The notes: a model not told the origin generated them from the sequence alone. DNA of 64,000 nt from Karstenula rhodostoma CBS 690.94 (GCA_010093485.1 MU001500.1:1653478-1717477), one strand, 5' to 3'; shown: positions 20,595 through 31,837, counted from the stretch's first letter. A program made the numbers and translations.

Positions 20595-21662
20595 CTAGCC
20601 GTCGTCGCCGACCATCTTCGAGTGTCTGAAATACTTCATGCCGACCCAGGCTACAACGACCCATACCCATGCCATGACGGCAGTGCACACGATCAACGCT
20701 GGATAATAGCCCGTGATGGGCAGCGTAGGGTCGTCTTCGAGCTCGGGAGGCGCGTACGGCGTTTCTCCGACGTCCCAGGCCCAGCTCCAGACGCCGAGGC
20801 AAGAACCCATGCCTACAACGAAGACAATCCACGTCCCTATGAGGATGATCCAACCCCACCATTCGGTCTCGCTGTAGTCCCATTCTTCTGCTAGTGCCAG
20901 ATCAGTCGGTGATTGCACGGTACTTGGTGACGTGTGCTGAATTGCGCGGTTGGGACGACGGTGCAGCACTGCACTTGCACCTCGTGGCGAGCTGGGCTCA
21001 TATCCCCTTGCGGCGGATGGGCGGTAGAAAGAGACAGCCTCGTCGTCGTCGGTAGTGGACGCATATGGTGCAGCTGATCGCGCGATAGCTGATGCTGGCA
21101 TGTGCGGCTTCGGTCCATCAAGTTCGTAAGACGAGCTTCTCGTGGTCGATGCCGAGAAGGATGGCGCGGCTGTTGGTTTCCATCCAAGGTCAGGTGACGA
21201 GTTGCGTGTCGCTTGTTCGTAATTCACAGGCCGCGGCGTAGTCTCTTCCCCGGGGGTCGTCTCCACCATGTTGGCGTTGTTGAGGACGGCCGGTGCTGGC
21301 GTGGACGGCCGGTGGTCCTCTTGTGGGCCCCGGCGCAGCATGTTCTTTCCCAAGAGCCCTTGTCTGAGCGACCCCCTCCTCTTCCTTCCCGCAGGTCGTA
21401 GCGCCTCCACGATCCTGGAGCCACGTGTGGGGGCTTCTTCGTCGCCAACATGGTCGTATTCCCGAGTCAGGTTTGATGAACCATCCTCCTCCTCTTTCGC
21501 AGAGATTGCCTCATCAAATCTCTTGCGCTTGTGTGCATCCGCATCTTCGTCATGGCTCGTTGTCGTCTCTTTCCCAGATGCTCGCGCTACATCCGATGGG
21601 CCGTCCCGAGGCAGACTCGTCACATCCTCCGTCTGTCTTAACCCACAGGTCGGCTGAGGCAT
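20595..21662 (-). CDS. Conserved-looking fungal protein with a disordered N-terminus and two C-terminal TM helices
   Basis: Single exon, 355 codons from ATG 21662. Residues 1-255 are acidic/basic and Ser/Pro-rich, with KRKRFDEA and GRKRRGS basic patches and many phosphorylatable sites. The last 100 residues form a compact domain: EWDYSETEWWGW, helix one (IILIGTWIVFVVGMGSCLGV), an acidic loop (ETPYAPPELEDDPTLP), helix two (ALIVCTAVMAWVWVVVAWVGM) and a short basic end (KYFRHSKM). The invariant-looking Trp/Pro/acidic loop suggests a conserved membrane protein, but I cannot name it. It shares a 456-bp divergent spacer with the Zrg17-like gene. Confidence 0.75.
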   Translation of the reverse strand: MPQPTCGLRQTEDVTSLPRDGPSDVARASGKETTTSHDEDADAHKRKRFDEAISAKEEEDGSSNLTREYDHVGDEEAPTRGSRIVEALRPAGRKRRGSLRQGLLGKNMLRRGPQEDHRPSTPAPAVLNNANMVETTPGEETTPRPVNYEQATRNSSPDLGWKPTAAPSFSASTTRSSSYELDGPKPHMPASAIARSAAPYASTTDDDEAVSFYRPSAARGYEPSSPRGASAVLHRRPNRAIQHTSPSTVQSPTDLALAEEWDYSETEWWGWIILIGTWIVFVVGMGSCLGVWSWAWDVGETPYAPPELEDDPTLPITGYYPALIVCTAVMAWVWVVVAWVGMKYFRHSKMVGDDG

Positions 21663-22118
21663 GCCGGTATATAGAAGGCTACGTTAACAAGAGCTAGACG
21701 AGTTACCCCGGATGTGTCTGAATACGAGACGCCAACCGTATGCCAAGGCGACGTATGATGGGATCGCCGACACAAATGAGACACGGCGCCCTTTGTACAC
21801 GATCTTGACAGGTTGCCCCAGACACACGCAAGCTGTCAGACATCGCACTCCATGCCTACGGTGCCTCAGGCTCACGGGGACGCATGGTGGTGAGCTGCTT
21901 GGGACGGCTGTGGCGGCGGCTCTGCGTTGCGCACCAAGGCCGCCACAGCGGTGATCCCGGCGCGTCTTTCGTAAACGTCCATGCTGCTTCTAGATGCGGA
22001 CTGACCCCCTCCTCCGCTTTCACCAGCACTGAACAGGAGCCTGCGCGCAACCACCTCACGCAATGTCTACCGCTGACTGATCTTGCACATCACTCTTTTT
22101 GGCCTGATTGACATCGAC
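21663..22118. promoter_or_regulatory. Divergent spacer between the two-TM protein gene and zrg17-like gene
   Basis: Both start codons point outward from this 456-bp region, so it must hold both promoters. I see no clear TATA box and no motif that I can assign with confidence. Confidence 0.4.
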
Positions 22119-23632
22119 ATGGCGACCAACACGCTGCTTCCCGTCCCGCCGCGGACCCCCACGCCGCCTCCTGAAGACGAGAATGCCCCCATGGGGCCTG
22201 GTGTGGAGGATCAGCCATCCCCGACGAAGCTGGGGTTCAACATGGACACGCTGTCGCCCGTGTCTGCTACATTCCCGTCTGAGAGATATGGGACCCTTGC
22301 GCCGAGCGACTCGCTCTCACAAAAGGCCTCTCCGAGCACCATCTACAGCCCCATGAGCGCCTCGTTTCCCTACACGCCCGCCAGCGCGATGAGCGGCGCG
22401 AGTGACGCAGAAGCACCCTCGCTGAGCAGTGCGGGAGACGCGCGCAACCCCTTCAACTTCCAGCCGGTCGCCTACATGCCCAACAAGCCTCCAGGTGTCA
22501 AAAACGTGCGTGTGCTACACCATTGATAAACATTCAGAACGTTCGCTAAGTAACATAGGATGTTGGCCGACGCCGCGGACACAAGTACAAGCACAGCAGC
22601 GTCTCCCACCAGATCTTCCTCGAACCTCCTCCGCGAGCCCCGCTGCAGCTCCCGGCGTCCCTCCCCGTGCCGACCTTCAAAGAATACCGCGCGAGCATGT
22701 CCAGAGAGCAGAGGCTCAGACTGGCATGGTGCTTCTGTCATCTGTGCGTGGTAGGCTTGGTCGGGTGGGGCGCCCACGAATCGCTTGCCCTCACCGTCCT
22801 CTCTCGACTGATGTTCTACGATGCGCTTGGCGCCTTCCTCTGCGTGGCTGTCGACATAGGCTCCAACTTTGAAGTTTGGAAGCGTTCGACGATCCGGCAT
22901 CCCTTTGGATTTGAGCGCTCTGAAGTTATTGCGGGACTCGGCATGTCAGTTGGACTGCTGTTCATGGGCCTGGACCTGATCTCGCACGGCTTAACACACG
23001 CATTGGAAGACAAGGGCGGCCACACGCCGCACCACGCGCATGCACACGAGCGTGTCTCTCCTGGGAGCATAGACCTCGCGGCTCTGGGTGGCATCGTATG
23101 CACGGTCGTCTCGGCCACGTTGCTCAAGAACCACGCCCGCATCGGCAAGGTCATGCGGCTCGGAGCTATTGCTAACCTGCCCTCAGTGTTGAGCAACCCA
23201 TCGCACTTCCTCACCTTGTCGTGCTCGACGCTTCTGCTCATCCTGCCTCTGCTGAGCATCCAGATGTATGTCTGGCTGGACCGCACGCTTTCGTTTTCGG
23301 TTGCGCTCGCCATGGTAGCACTGGGGTGGGTCCAAGGGTGGTCGCTGGGCAAGATGCTCATGATGTCTTACTCCGGGCCAGGGATCTCAGCCGTCATGTA
23401 CGACATCGAGACGGATCCGGCCGTCAGCGCTGTGGAGGAGGCCAAGTTCTGGCAGGTGCACTATGGACTGTGCCAGGCGAATCTGCGGCTGCGCGTGCGC
23501 AATCTGGAGGAGATTGGTCGACTGCGAGACCGGGTTGCGAGCATGGTTCGGAATCGGCTGGGCGGGGGCTACGGTGGTGGCGGCGGGCAGAAGTGGGAGG
23601 TCTCGACGCAAATCACGCTGGAGAAGGACTGA
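22119..23632 (+). CDS. zrg17: Zrg17-like zinc transporter (cation diffusion facilitator family)
   Basis: Exons 22119-22505 and 22559-23632 (53-nt intron) give 486 codons. The N-terminal 130 residues are Ser/Pro/Thr-rich. The second exon opens with DVGRRRGHKYKHSSVSHQIF, a block I associate with fungal Zrg17-type CDF proteins. Then come several TM helices (LAWCFCHLCVVGLVGWG, LMFYDALGAFLCVAVDIG, VIAGLGMSVGLLFMGLDLI) with a His-rich loop HTPHHAHAHE. Zrg17 works with a partner CDF transporter to load zinc into the secretory pathway at the ER. It ends with a soluble C-terminal segment rather than a clear CDF metal-binding domain. The start at 22119 is the first ATG in frame. No lesion is visible. 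Confidence 0.8.
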
Positions 23633-24272
23633 GCACGAGCTCGCCACGCTGGCGTTTGCATAGCTAAGCTATACGGTAGATGTTACAGACGTGGTTGGCA
23701 ACCTGTGCAGCTTCGACCCGGCCACACGGTGCCCGGCAGTGGGCAGTGGGCAGTGGGCAGTAGGCAGTGGGCGCTGAGTGACGACTTTGGAATGAAGGCG
23801 GCGGCTTGCTACGGTGCGCAACGCTGCATGCGGCATCCACATGCACACTGTTTGCTCCCGGCGACGACATCGTACATGGTCTGGCAGCGCGCTGAGACAG
23901 CTGGCAGCCCTCTGTGAGCCTCTGTGAGCGGGCGCCTGACCTGACCGAGCGGCGCGCACTAGCGACACCCTGACCCTGACGGGCCGTAGCATTGATCAAC
24001 AGGCACTCCGGGCTGGCGCTCACCGCCCAACCCTTCTGTGCGAGTTTCTGGGGGTGCCAGCTCTGCCAGGAGAGACTTGACTCGCCGAGGGCACGCTGGT
24101 CTCCATGTCGTCTGGCTGCAGGCGCTTGCTGTCTTTCCCACCGCATGTTGGCTTGCTCCACTCACACGCTCGCTTGCTGCACCGACGCACCACTGCCTGA
24201 GTGTCCGCCAGCATCGGACCTGTGAGGCTGGCACCACTCGGGTGTGCTGTATATACCCACCTGCCCCAGGAC
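23633..24272. other. Intergenic stretch with a 7-bp tandem repeat
   Basis: Positions 23734-23772 are about six copies of GGGCAGT with small changes. A 9-bp duplication (CTCTGTGAG twice) follows at about 23910-23928. No gene is supported. A pyrimidine/purine mix leads to the RBR ligase start. Confidence 0.5.
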
Positions 24273-26405
24273 ATGGCCCGGGATCGGGCTGCGCGTGACT
24301 CCAGATATCTTTACGAAGAGAACCCGGACGACCAGCGCGAGCGTGAGCGCGAGGAGCGCAGATACCGCCGCAGACACCGCCACCGCGACGATTTCGACTA
24401 CGACTACGAGGACCACAGGCAGCGACGCGAGCGCCGAAAAGCCGAGGAAGCACGACGCCAGGCCGAGCTCGTCATCGATGAATTGAGGGCACGCCGCGAG
24501 TTCTACTTCAGTGGGCCCGAGGCCGATCGCCGTCGCGACTCGCAGCGCATGGCACAGGACGTCCGTGTGGATCGGGAAAAGGACAGACCGAGGAGTAGCA
24601 AGAAGGAGATCAAACGGGACGGCACAGTGCGCCGGAAAAAGAGGAGGGATACTGTTGAAGATGTCCGGGACGACGGGTACGTTTATGGCCAGCCAAGGTC
24701 ACGGGCAGTAGCGGAGGAGGTCACCAAGAGGCGATCGGCGCCCCTCAGGAGGAGTGATGAGGGGGGCTCGTCGAACCGGACAGAACACACGCCCCTCTCC
24801 GGTTCAAGATCCACCTCGCTGCGCAAAGAAGAGGCGCCCAAGCTGAGCAGGAGTATGTCGGCGCGGGATCCACGAGCGCACATTACCAGACCGTCCGCAC
24901 GACGCACGACGACGACGACCACCACCAAGTTGCCGGCAGCAGCCGCCGCCCCTCTGTCGAGGTCACAGACTGTTTCCGCAAAGGACACCCGACGGAGTAG
25001 TGGCCTACTGGCTACGTTCTTCAGGACTCCATCCCGCCCACAGACCGCCGTGCCTCACAAAGAGGTCACTAGGTTCGTTTTGGTATATGCAGATGGCGGC
25101 CCCAGCTAATGGAACAGGGTGGAATGCATCATTTGTATGGACGACGACTTGCCCGCCACTAAGACTGCAAAACTCAGCTGCGGCCATCGCATGTGTCACT
25201 CATGCCTCAAGCGCCAATTCACTCTCTCGGTCTCTGATCCCAAGCATATGCCTCCGACTTGCTGCAATGCAGAGCATATACCGTTACAGAAGGTCGAACG
25301 ATTGTTTGACGACAAGTTCAAACGGCAATGGAATAAGAAATACGAAGAGTACACTACTGCCAATCGATTGTACTGTCCAACGAGGGGTTGCGGCGAATGG
25401 ATCAAACCTTCAAAGATCCGCATGGATTTGACTTATGGCAGAAAGTACGCACGCTGTGGTCGATGCAGTACCAGAGTCTGCGTGCTATGCAGCGGGAAAT
25501 TCCACACGAAGCGTGAATGTCCCAAAGATGAAGAGACAAATCGGTTGGTTGAGATGGCCAAAGAAAAGGGCTGGCAGCGTTGCTACAACTGCAGGGCCGT
25601 GGTTGAATTAAAGGAAGGGTGCAACCACATGACCTGGTGAGTTGATTTTGTCCGCTTCCAATGTATCGATACTAATGTTCGTAGCCGCTGCACAGCTCAA
25701 TTCTGTATGGTGTGTGCAGCCCCTTGGAAAACCTGCAACTGTCCATGGTTCACTTACGCCCATATCGCCGACGAAGACCGCCTGAACGACATGCGTGTGC
25801 CCTATCACGATGTGGTCGAGGTCGTCGAAGTGCCCTCTCAGCCCGACGCTGTACCCTTCCGCCGCGCCAGCACACGATCACGTCGCAGGCCAGAGCGCGA
25901 CCTCGACCGAGCCGGCGATATCCTTGCAGCTCACCTCCAGGCGCAACTCCGGATGGACGGCCCTCCGACAGCGTCAGAACTCAACCGTGCCGTCCCTGCC
26001 GTGGGCGTCTACGGCCTGGGAAACTCCGGCGGCCACCACATGAACGAGTCGTACGCCGTACGACCACTCGCTACAGCAGCTGCTCGCACAGCTACCCGCT
26101 CCGCAGCGCCACGGTCCTTTTTCAGCAGCCTCCGTGTCGCACGTGAAGCACCCCGAGAAGCACCCCGTGCAGCGCCCCGAGAAGCACCCCGAGAAGCGCC
26201 ACGGCCACAGGTGGTACACACCGTCCAAACCGTGAGGGCATCGGCCATGGCTGGCTTATCACGAGACGGGTCGAAGCGCGGAGCCAACAGAGTCGGTACC
26301 TGGCTCAGCCACGTCTCAGTAGACGAAGAAGCGATTCACACAGCAGCGAGGGATGTGGAAGTCGACGATTGGAGGATTGATGGATCTGTTCGTGGGATCG
26401 ACTGA
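24273..26405 (+). CDS. RBR-type (RING-IBR-RING) E3 ubiquitin ligase
   Basis: Exons 24273-25072, 25118-25636 and 25685-26405 (introns of 45 and 48 nt) give 679 codons. Residues 1-265 are highly charged (RERERE, RRYRRRHRHRDD, RRKKRRD) and Ser/Arg-rich. RING1 starts at C270 (CIICMDDDLPATKTAKLSCG). The IBR follows with CPTRGCGEW and ARCGRCSTRVCVLCSGKFH. RING2 has CYNCRAVVELKEGC and NHMTC; the first Cys of GCNHMTC (Cys435) fits the catalytic thioester residue of RBR ligases. Intron 2 splits the codon of the last Cys in that motif. The C-terminal 225 residues are disordered and include about five REAPR-like repeats (nucleotides about 26136-26205). Substrates are unknown. Confidence 0.92.
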
Positions 26406-26854
26406 TTGAATATACGTTAACTCGTTCACGCATATTCCGCATCTGCGATTATGTATCTCAGCTAACGCCGCTACGACCACATGGCTTGGATATGGAGTTG
26501 GAATGGGCAGCGTCACGTATATTTGGGCATATTCTGATAGATTGTTTAGCATGCATGATACCCAATGCGATACCGGTAATGTATTTCGCGAAACAGTTCG
26601 AAGCGAAAGTGTAATGGCATGGCGTGCTGTGAGCTCTGATGCGCGGACGATCAGTGCATCTCTTGGTATGCATCTCTTGGTAGGTATCATGCTCACATAG
26701 TGATGTCATTCACAGCTCGCTTGCCCATAGCTCCACCATAGCTCCAGAGCTACAGTACCACTTACACCTCGACCCACGCCCAGAACCAAAGCTCCACTTC
26801 ACCCTACTATACCTACCATTCAATCACACGCATACACAGGCACAAACTTGGATC
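26406..26854. other. Intergenic stretch, no gene seen
   Basis: AT-rich to about 26700, then the presumptive promoter of the small mitochondrial gene, with CTCCAC-type repeats (about 26735-26800). Confidence 0.4.
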
Positions 26855-27334
26855 ATGTCTTTCCTCGGCTCCTCAATCGTGCGCTCAGCGGCTCTCAGGC
26901 CGAGTGCCTCAATCGCCGCCCGCGCGCAATTCCACACGGTGCGGGCTCTCCGCACGGGAGACTACGGCTCAGGCGACGGCAACCCCAACGCGGAAAAGCC
27001 GCAGCAGCAAGGCAAGCGCGGTCGCGAGGACCTCGAGCACCCCGGGCCGGCGCCGCCCAAGGCAGGCCAGGGCAACAAGACGTCGCCCGACTCAGACTCG
27101 TTCAATTCGTCGTCGTCGGGCAAGTCGTCGTCGGGATCATCCAGTGCTGAGAGCACCGCTGGCGACGGCAAGAAGGCTGAGGCAACGGACAAGGACGTCA
27201 AGGGTGTCAAAGGTGCGCAGCCCAAGATCTTCGACAAGGGTCCCCCAAAGAAGGAGGACGAGTCGGAGGATGTCAAGAAGCATAATCAGGAGATGGAGCA
27301 GCGGGCTGAGAAGGCGCATGAGCGATCAGATTAG
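26855..27334 (+). CDS. Small protein with a mitochondrial-type presequence
   Basis: Single exon of 159 codons from an ATG. The N-terminus (SSIVRSAALRPSASIAARAQ, then FHTVRALRTG) is Arg/Ser/Ala-rich, lacks acidic residues and would form an amphipathic helix, as in matrix-targeting presequences. The rest is a hydrophilic, low-complexity chain rich in Ser, Lys, Asp and Gly, with a KPQQQGKRGREDLEHPG block and a KKEDESEDVKKHNQEMEQR end. Ascomycetes carry many such short mitochondrial proteins of unknown role. No membrane helix is present. Confidence 0.7.
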   Translation: MSFLGSSIVRSAALRPSASIAARAQFHTVRALRTGDYGSGDGNPNAEKPQQQGKRGREDLEHPGPAPPKAGQGNKTSPDSDSFNSSSSGKSSSGSSSAESTAGDGKKAEATDKDVKGVKGAQPKIFDKGPPKKEDESEDVKKHNQEMEQRAEKAHERSD

Positions 27335-28107
27335 CTGGTGATGGGGATTGTGCTGATGCGGTGCAGAATGAGAAGCGGTCAAGGGCCCATGGTTCGATGG
27401 TAGAAGCGGAGGGGCTGCGGAGGGGCTGCGGAGGTGGAAACTGTATGATGGCTATGACGAGCATTTATGGTCTTGTTAACGACACTTGGGTCGATGCACG
27501 CGGAGGCTGGATGCAGTCTCAACGAAACCGAACGAATCCCCCCTGCCTTTTCTGTGATGTTTATACAAACATAGGATTGTGGAATATGTGTCCTGCTGCA
27601 CAGTTCGTCCCGTCTCCAAATCTAGGCCCCGGCTCGCGTGCTTTGTTTTTGTGACGTCAGGTGGCGTAGCGCGAGTGCGATCCCCGCAAAACGCAATGGC
27701 GATGGGACTTTCGAAATGCCACCTCTGACACATGTCGAAACACGGCGCCGTTGCCACCCTTCACGAGCCAGGTCAATTGTTCACCGTGGCATCTCTATCA
27801 GGCAGCGTGGGCCAGTAGACTAGACGTCGCCGGCGCTGGCATCCGCGGCGACGTAATTGGGGCGACCTTCACAGCGGCCCACCGCGAAGCTCGGTCCGCT
27901 GGTTGGTTGCGGGGCGAGGCGCCATCTTGCTGGCCCTTTTCCCAAACGTGCATACTACGTCACCGCCATTTGCTGCTCAGAGCTTTGTCTCGTCCCCCTC
28001 ATAAGCCGCCTGCTCTCTGCATTCCTCTCCTCACCCCCTCACCCTCGCCCCTGCCAATCTATATTGATTAGCTTGATCACCCGACCTCGCCCTACACAGC
28101 CTAGATT
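27335..28107. other. Intergenic stretch, no gene seen
   Basis: Holds the 3' end of the mitochondrial gene and the promoter of the Ish1-type gene. The 100 bases before 28108 are strongly pyrimidine-rich, common before highly expressed fungal genes. Confidence 0.45.
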
Positions 28108-29519
28108 ATGAGGTTCTCGACTGTATCCGCCCTTGTGGTGGCTCTTGCCGCTCAGGCCACGGCCAACAGCTGGTTCGGTAAACCTGGTGCGTATTGTAGG
28201 AACACCTGTCCTCTAAAACCCTCCCTGGCGCGCTACATTTCGAATACCGGACTCGCAGCTGACTGGAACAGTGTACAACAAGTGGCACGAGACGGAGCTC
28301 GAGCGATGGCTGTCCGACAACAACATCCCCTACCCCACGCCCTCGGACCGCAAGCATCTGGAGAACTTGGTCAAGGACAACTGGAACGACAAAGTCGTGT
28401 CGCCCTACACTAGCTGGGACACCCAGACCCTCACCAACTACCTGACCTCCAAGGGCCAGCAGGCGAAGAAGGGCACCGACAAGGACGCCAAGTCGCTCGC
28501 TGAGCAGGTCAAGGTCTACTGGACTGAGACCGAGGAGTCCGCCAACCAGGCTTATGGCTCCGTCAAGGACTGGATCTTCGACTCGTATGTTCCTTTTACG
28601 AAACTCTTGAATCTCGCTGACAACCTGTAGCTGGACCGACTCGCAGTTGAAGAGCTTCGCTGACAAGCACGGCATTCCTGTTCCCCAGCCCCGCCAGCGC
28701 GACTCCCTCCTCAAGGCTGTCCGCGAGAACTACCAGACTACCGCCAACAAGCTCTCGGAATCTGTCAACTACCCCGGTGACTGGCTCTACGAGTCTTGGT
28801 CCGACTCTGACCTTAAGGCCTGGTTCGATGAGCGCGGCTACCCCGTTCCCCAGCCCTCCACCCGTGATGGCCTCATCGCCAACATCCGCCGTCAATCTCG
28901 CGTCGCTTCTTTGAACCTCCAGGGTGCCTACACTCAAGTTTCTTCCTCCGCTGCCGCTGCTCAACAGAGCCTTAGCGACGCTCTTCTCGACTCGTGGTCC
29001 GACAGCCAGATCAAGGAGTGGGCCGACAAGAACGGTGTCAAGGTTCCCCAAGGCAGCAAGCGTAACGAGCTCATCGCCCTCGCCCGCAAGCACCGTGCCC
29101 GTCTCTATGGCGACAGCGCCTCCGCTACCGTTGAGAGTGCCTACGGTGCCGCTACCTCCCAGGCCGGCAACCAGTACGCCGCCGCAACTGGTGGCTTTGC
29201 CGGATACACCAACTGGATCAAGGCCCAGATCGGCCTCGCCACTGATGCTGCTGCCGCCTCTGCCAGCAGTGCCACCGGCGTCGCTGCGAAGAGCGTTTCC
29301 AGCGGTTCCGCCGCCGCCTCTAAGTCTGCCGCCGCTGCTTCGTCGTCTGCGTCCAAGTCTTCCGCCGCTGCTTCCTCGTCTGCATCCAAGTCTGCCGCCT
29401 CCGGTTCCTCGTCTGCGTCCAAGTCCAGCGCCTCTGCCTCCAAGTCTGTCAACAGCGCGTACACTGAGGCTGCTGCCAGTGCTGCCTCGGCCACAGACCG
29501 CGTCAAGAACGAGTTGTAA
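28108..29519 (+). CDS. Ish1/Msc1-type stress-response protein with a signal peptide
   Basis: Exons 28108-28186, 28272-28584 and 28631-29519 (introns of 85 and 46 nt) give 426 codons. Residues 1-20 form a signal peptide (TVSALVVALAAQATA). At least four Ish1 repeats follow, each about 35-50 residues and built as W-(S/T/H)-(D/E)-x-x-L/I-x-x-(W/F)-(L/A) then (P)xPxxxxR: WHETELERWLSDNNI, WDTQTLTNYL, WTDSQLKSFADKHGI, WSDSDLKAWFDERGY and WSDSQIKEWADKNGV. Fission yeast Ish1 is a stress-induced nuclear envelope protein, and Msc1 is its budding yeast relative. The last 110 residues are an Ala/Ser/Lys repeat (SSASKS units), likely disordered or LEA-like. No lesion is seen. Confidence 0.88.
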
Positions 29520-29949
29520 GCTCTTTGCCGCACCTCCTTGGTAGAGATGAGACGAGTTTCTCTCTGTTTAGGCCTTGATAATCAGGCTTGAACATTCACG
29601 TCACGCATACTTTACGACCTCACGACACGATCACCCAAAACGAACGACCCCGTATGCGGAAATTGAAGTGGAAGGAAGGACTTGTAACTTTAGCTCTAGC
29701 TGTACGAATGAGTATATCCCCTGCGAAAGATGAATGGACTGGATTTTGATGGAAAGTGCATTACGGCGGGTTGGTTTTTCTTTTCGCTCCGGGTGAGAGG
29801 CCTGGTTGCGCTCTCACCACGTTCAAGTAGTTACATAGTCGACTCGGCGTAGGAGTTGAAATGGGATGGTAATCTTCTTATTACTTGTTTGCATCTTCTT
29901 CTCTTGCATGTCCATGTCTAATCCTGCTTCCTCTTGTCTTCCTCTCTCC
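29520..29949. other. Spacer between convergent genes
   Basis: 3'-to-3' spacer of 430 bp at the left border of the quinate cluster. Nothing distinct seen. Confidence 0.5.
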
Positions 29950-30408
29950 TTAACTCGATGTTTTCCCTCTAGGCTGGATACTCCGGCTCGCAAACTCGAC
30001 AGCAGCCTCGTACCCATACGTCCCCAACCCACAGATAACAGCCTCCGCTTTATCAGAGAGATAGCTATGATGCCTAAACGGCTCGCGCTTATGCACGTTC
30101 GAAATATGGACCTCGACAAAAGGAAGATCAGCCGCCAGCAAGGCATCCCTCAGCGCGACCGAGGTATGCGTCAAAGCTCCCGGGTTGATCACCACGGCGT
30201 CGACCTGTCCTCTGGCCTCGTGGATGCGGTCGATCAAGACGCCCTCGTGGTTGGACTGGAGGTGGGCGAAGGCTATGTTTTTCTGGGTGCACAGTGTGGC
30301 GAGGGTGGCTATGATGTCTGGGAGGGTGGTGGTGCCGTAGGTTGTGGGTTCGCGGGTGCCGAGGAGGTTTAGGTTTGGGCCGTTTAGGAGGAGGATGGAG
30401 TGGGCCAT
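29950..30408 (-). CDS. qutE: Catabolic 3-dehydroquinase (type II)
   Basis: Single exon, 152 codons, the usual length of a type II dehydroquinase. It converts 3-dehydroquinate to 3-dehydroshikimate in quinate degradation, in the cytosol as a dodecamer. Landmarks are [13 protein letters not shown], then GTREPTTYG with the catalytic Tyr and active-site Arg, the LQSNHEG block, [11 protein letters not shown], and [17 protein letters not shown] with the catalytic His. All key residues are intact. The ATG lies 377 bp from the divergent qutG start, a spacing that suggests shared control. The Neurospora orthologue is qa-2. Confidence 0.95.
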   Translation of the reverse strand: MAHSILLLNGPNLNLLGTREPTTYGTTTLPDIIATLATLCTQKNIAFAHLQSNHEGVLIDRIHEARGQVDAVVINPGALTHTSVALRDALLAADLPFVEVHISNVHKREPFRHHSYLSDKAEAVICGLGTYGYEAAVEFASRSIQPRGKTSS

Positions 30409-30785
30409 TTTTGTTTTTTGTTTTGTTTTGTTTGATTGGTGGTTTGGGGGGGTTAGCTTTTTGGGAGTAGGGACTGAGTGAGGATTGAGGGATTGAGGGA
30501 TTGAGGGATGGTGTTGCGGAATAAGGTCCCGGGTAAAGGCTCATCCGCGCGCTGATCGATTGAAGCACTTCATCTCTCCTCCCGTTTGCTGCCCAGCACT
30601 TCCTGCAGTAGCCACGCTTCTCCGCGCCCGAATCAATCCCCACGTCACCGTGCGGATCTCGTAACTTCTCTGGAGCTGATGCGGCTTGTTGCGGTGTCTG
30701 TCAGTATCAGACCCCACCACACTACTTATCAGGACTGGGTACCCTCCGTGGCGGCTCCTCCCACCTCCCTCAATGACACCAAACC
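30409..30785. promoter_or_regulatory. Divergent qutE/qutG promoter
   Basis: A 377-bp spacer with the two start codons facing outward. It contains T-rich runs near qutE, a GGGATTGA-type direct repeat (GGATTGAGG repeats at about 30482-30510) and the QutA-like palindrome at 30531-30546. Confidence 0.6.
30531..30546 (+). promoter_or_regulatory. Candidate Qa-1F/QutA activator binding site
   Basis: GGGTAAAGGCTCATCC agrees at 14 of 16 positions with the Neurospora Qa-1F site as I recall it (GGRTAARYRYTTATCC). It lies midway between two divergent quinate genes. The match is by eye against a remembered consensus. I found no second full-length site; a half site GGGTAAG occurs at about 33573 in the qutB/qutD spacer. 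Confidence 0.45.
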
Positions 30786-31837
30786 ATGGCCTCCATCTCG
30801 CGCGCCGACCTCGATGAAATTTACGCCTTCGCCGTGCAGCTGGGTAAAGACGCCGGCCGTATGCTTATGGCGGCCGCCCAAGCGCGCATGGGCGACGCCG
30901 GCTCCAGCACCCAGAAAGCCCACGTGCAGAAGCTGAACGCCGTGGACCTTGTCACCTCAACCGACGAGGACGTCGAGGCCTACCTCAAAAACGCCATCGC
31001 GGCACGCTTCCCGGCCCACAAGTTCGTCGGCGAGGAGTCGTACTCCAAGGGCGCGTCGCGGGACTACCTCATCGACGACGCGCCCACGTGGTGCGTCGAC
31101 CCCCTCGACGGCACCGTCAACTACATACACCTCTGCCCCATGTTCTGCGTCTCCATTGCGTTTATCCACAGGAGTCGCCCCCTCGTCGGCGTCATCTATG
31201 CGCCGTTTCTCAACCACTTCTTCGCGGCCTGCGAGGGCCGCGGCGCTTGGCTCAACGACACTATCCCGCTCCCGCTCGTCAGGAATCCCGTCCCCCCGAT
31301 GCCGGAGAAGGCGCCGAACGGGTGCGTGTTCAGCTGCGAGTGGGGAAAGGATAGGCGGGATTCGCCCGACGGGAATATGCAGAGGAAGGTGGAGAGTTTT
31401 GCTAATATGGCGGCGGAGGTGGGTGGAAGGCAGGGGCGGGGAGGCATGGTGCATGGGGTGAGGAGTTTGGGGAGCGCGACGCTGGATTTGGCGTATGTTG
31501 CCATGGGGAGCTTCGATATATGGTGGGAGGGCGGGTGTTGGGAGTGGTGAGTCTTCTGCTGTGGTGATCGAAAGGCCGCTAACATACGTGTAGGGATGTC
31601 GCGGCGGGGATTGCGATATTGCTTGAGGCGGGCGGGCTGGTGACGACTGCGAATCCGCCGCATCCGGATGAAGATACGGCGCCCATTGAAGAAGTGAGGT
31701 TGGGGAGTAGGCTGTATCTTGCGATACGGCCGGCGGGGGATTCGACCACAGAAACAGGACGGCAGAGTCAGGAGAGGACGGTCAGGGAGGTGTGGAAGCG
31801 CGTCCGGAATCTGGATTACAACCGACCAGGCGCGTAA
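30786..31837 (+). CDS. qutG: Inositol-monophosphatase-like protein of the quinate cluster
   Basis: Exons 30786-31546 and 31594-31837 (47-nt intron) give 334 codons. Family motifs are the metal-binding GEES, WCVDPLDGTVNYIH (DPLDGT) and, across the splice site, WEWDVAAGIAILLEAGG (WDxAAG), so the metal site looks intact. QutG/Qa-x always travels with quinate genes, but its substrate is not settled; it belongs to the magnesium-dependent, lithium-sensitive phosphatase superfamily. It runs tail to tail with qutB with only 78 bp between the stops. The intron interrupts the codon of the second Trp in the WEWD motif. Confidence 0.93.
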
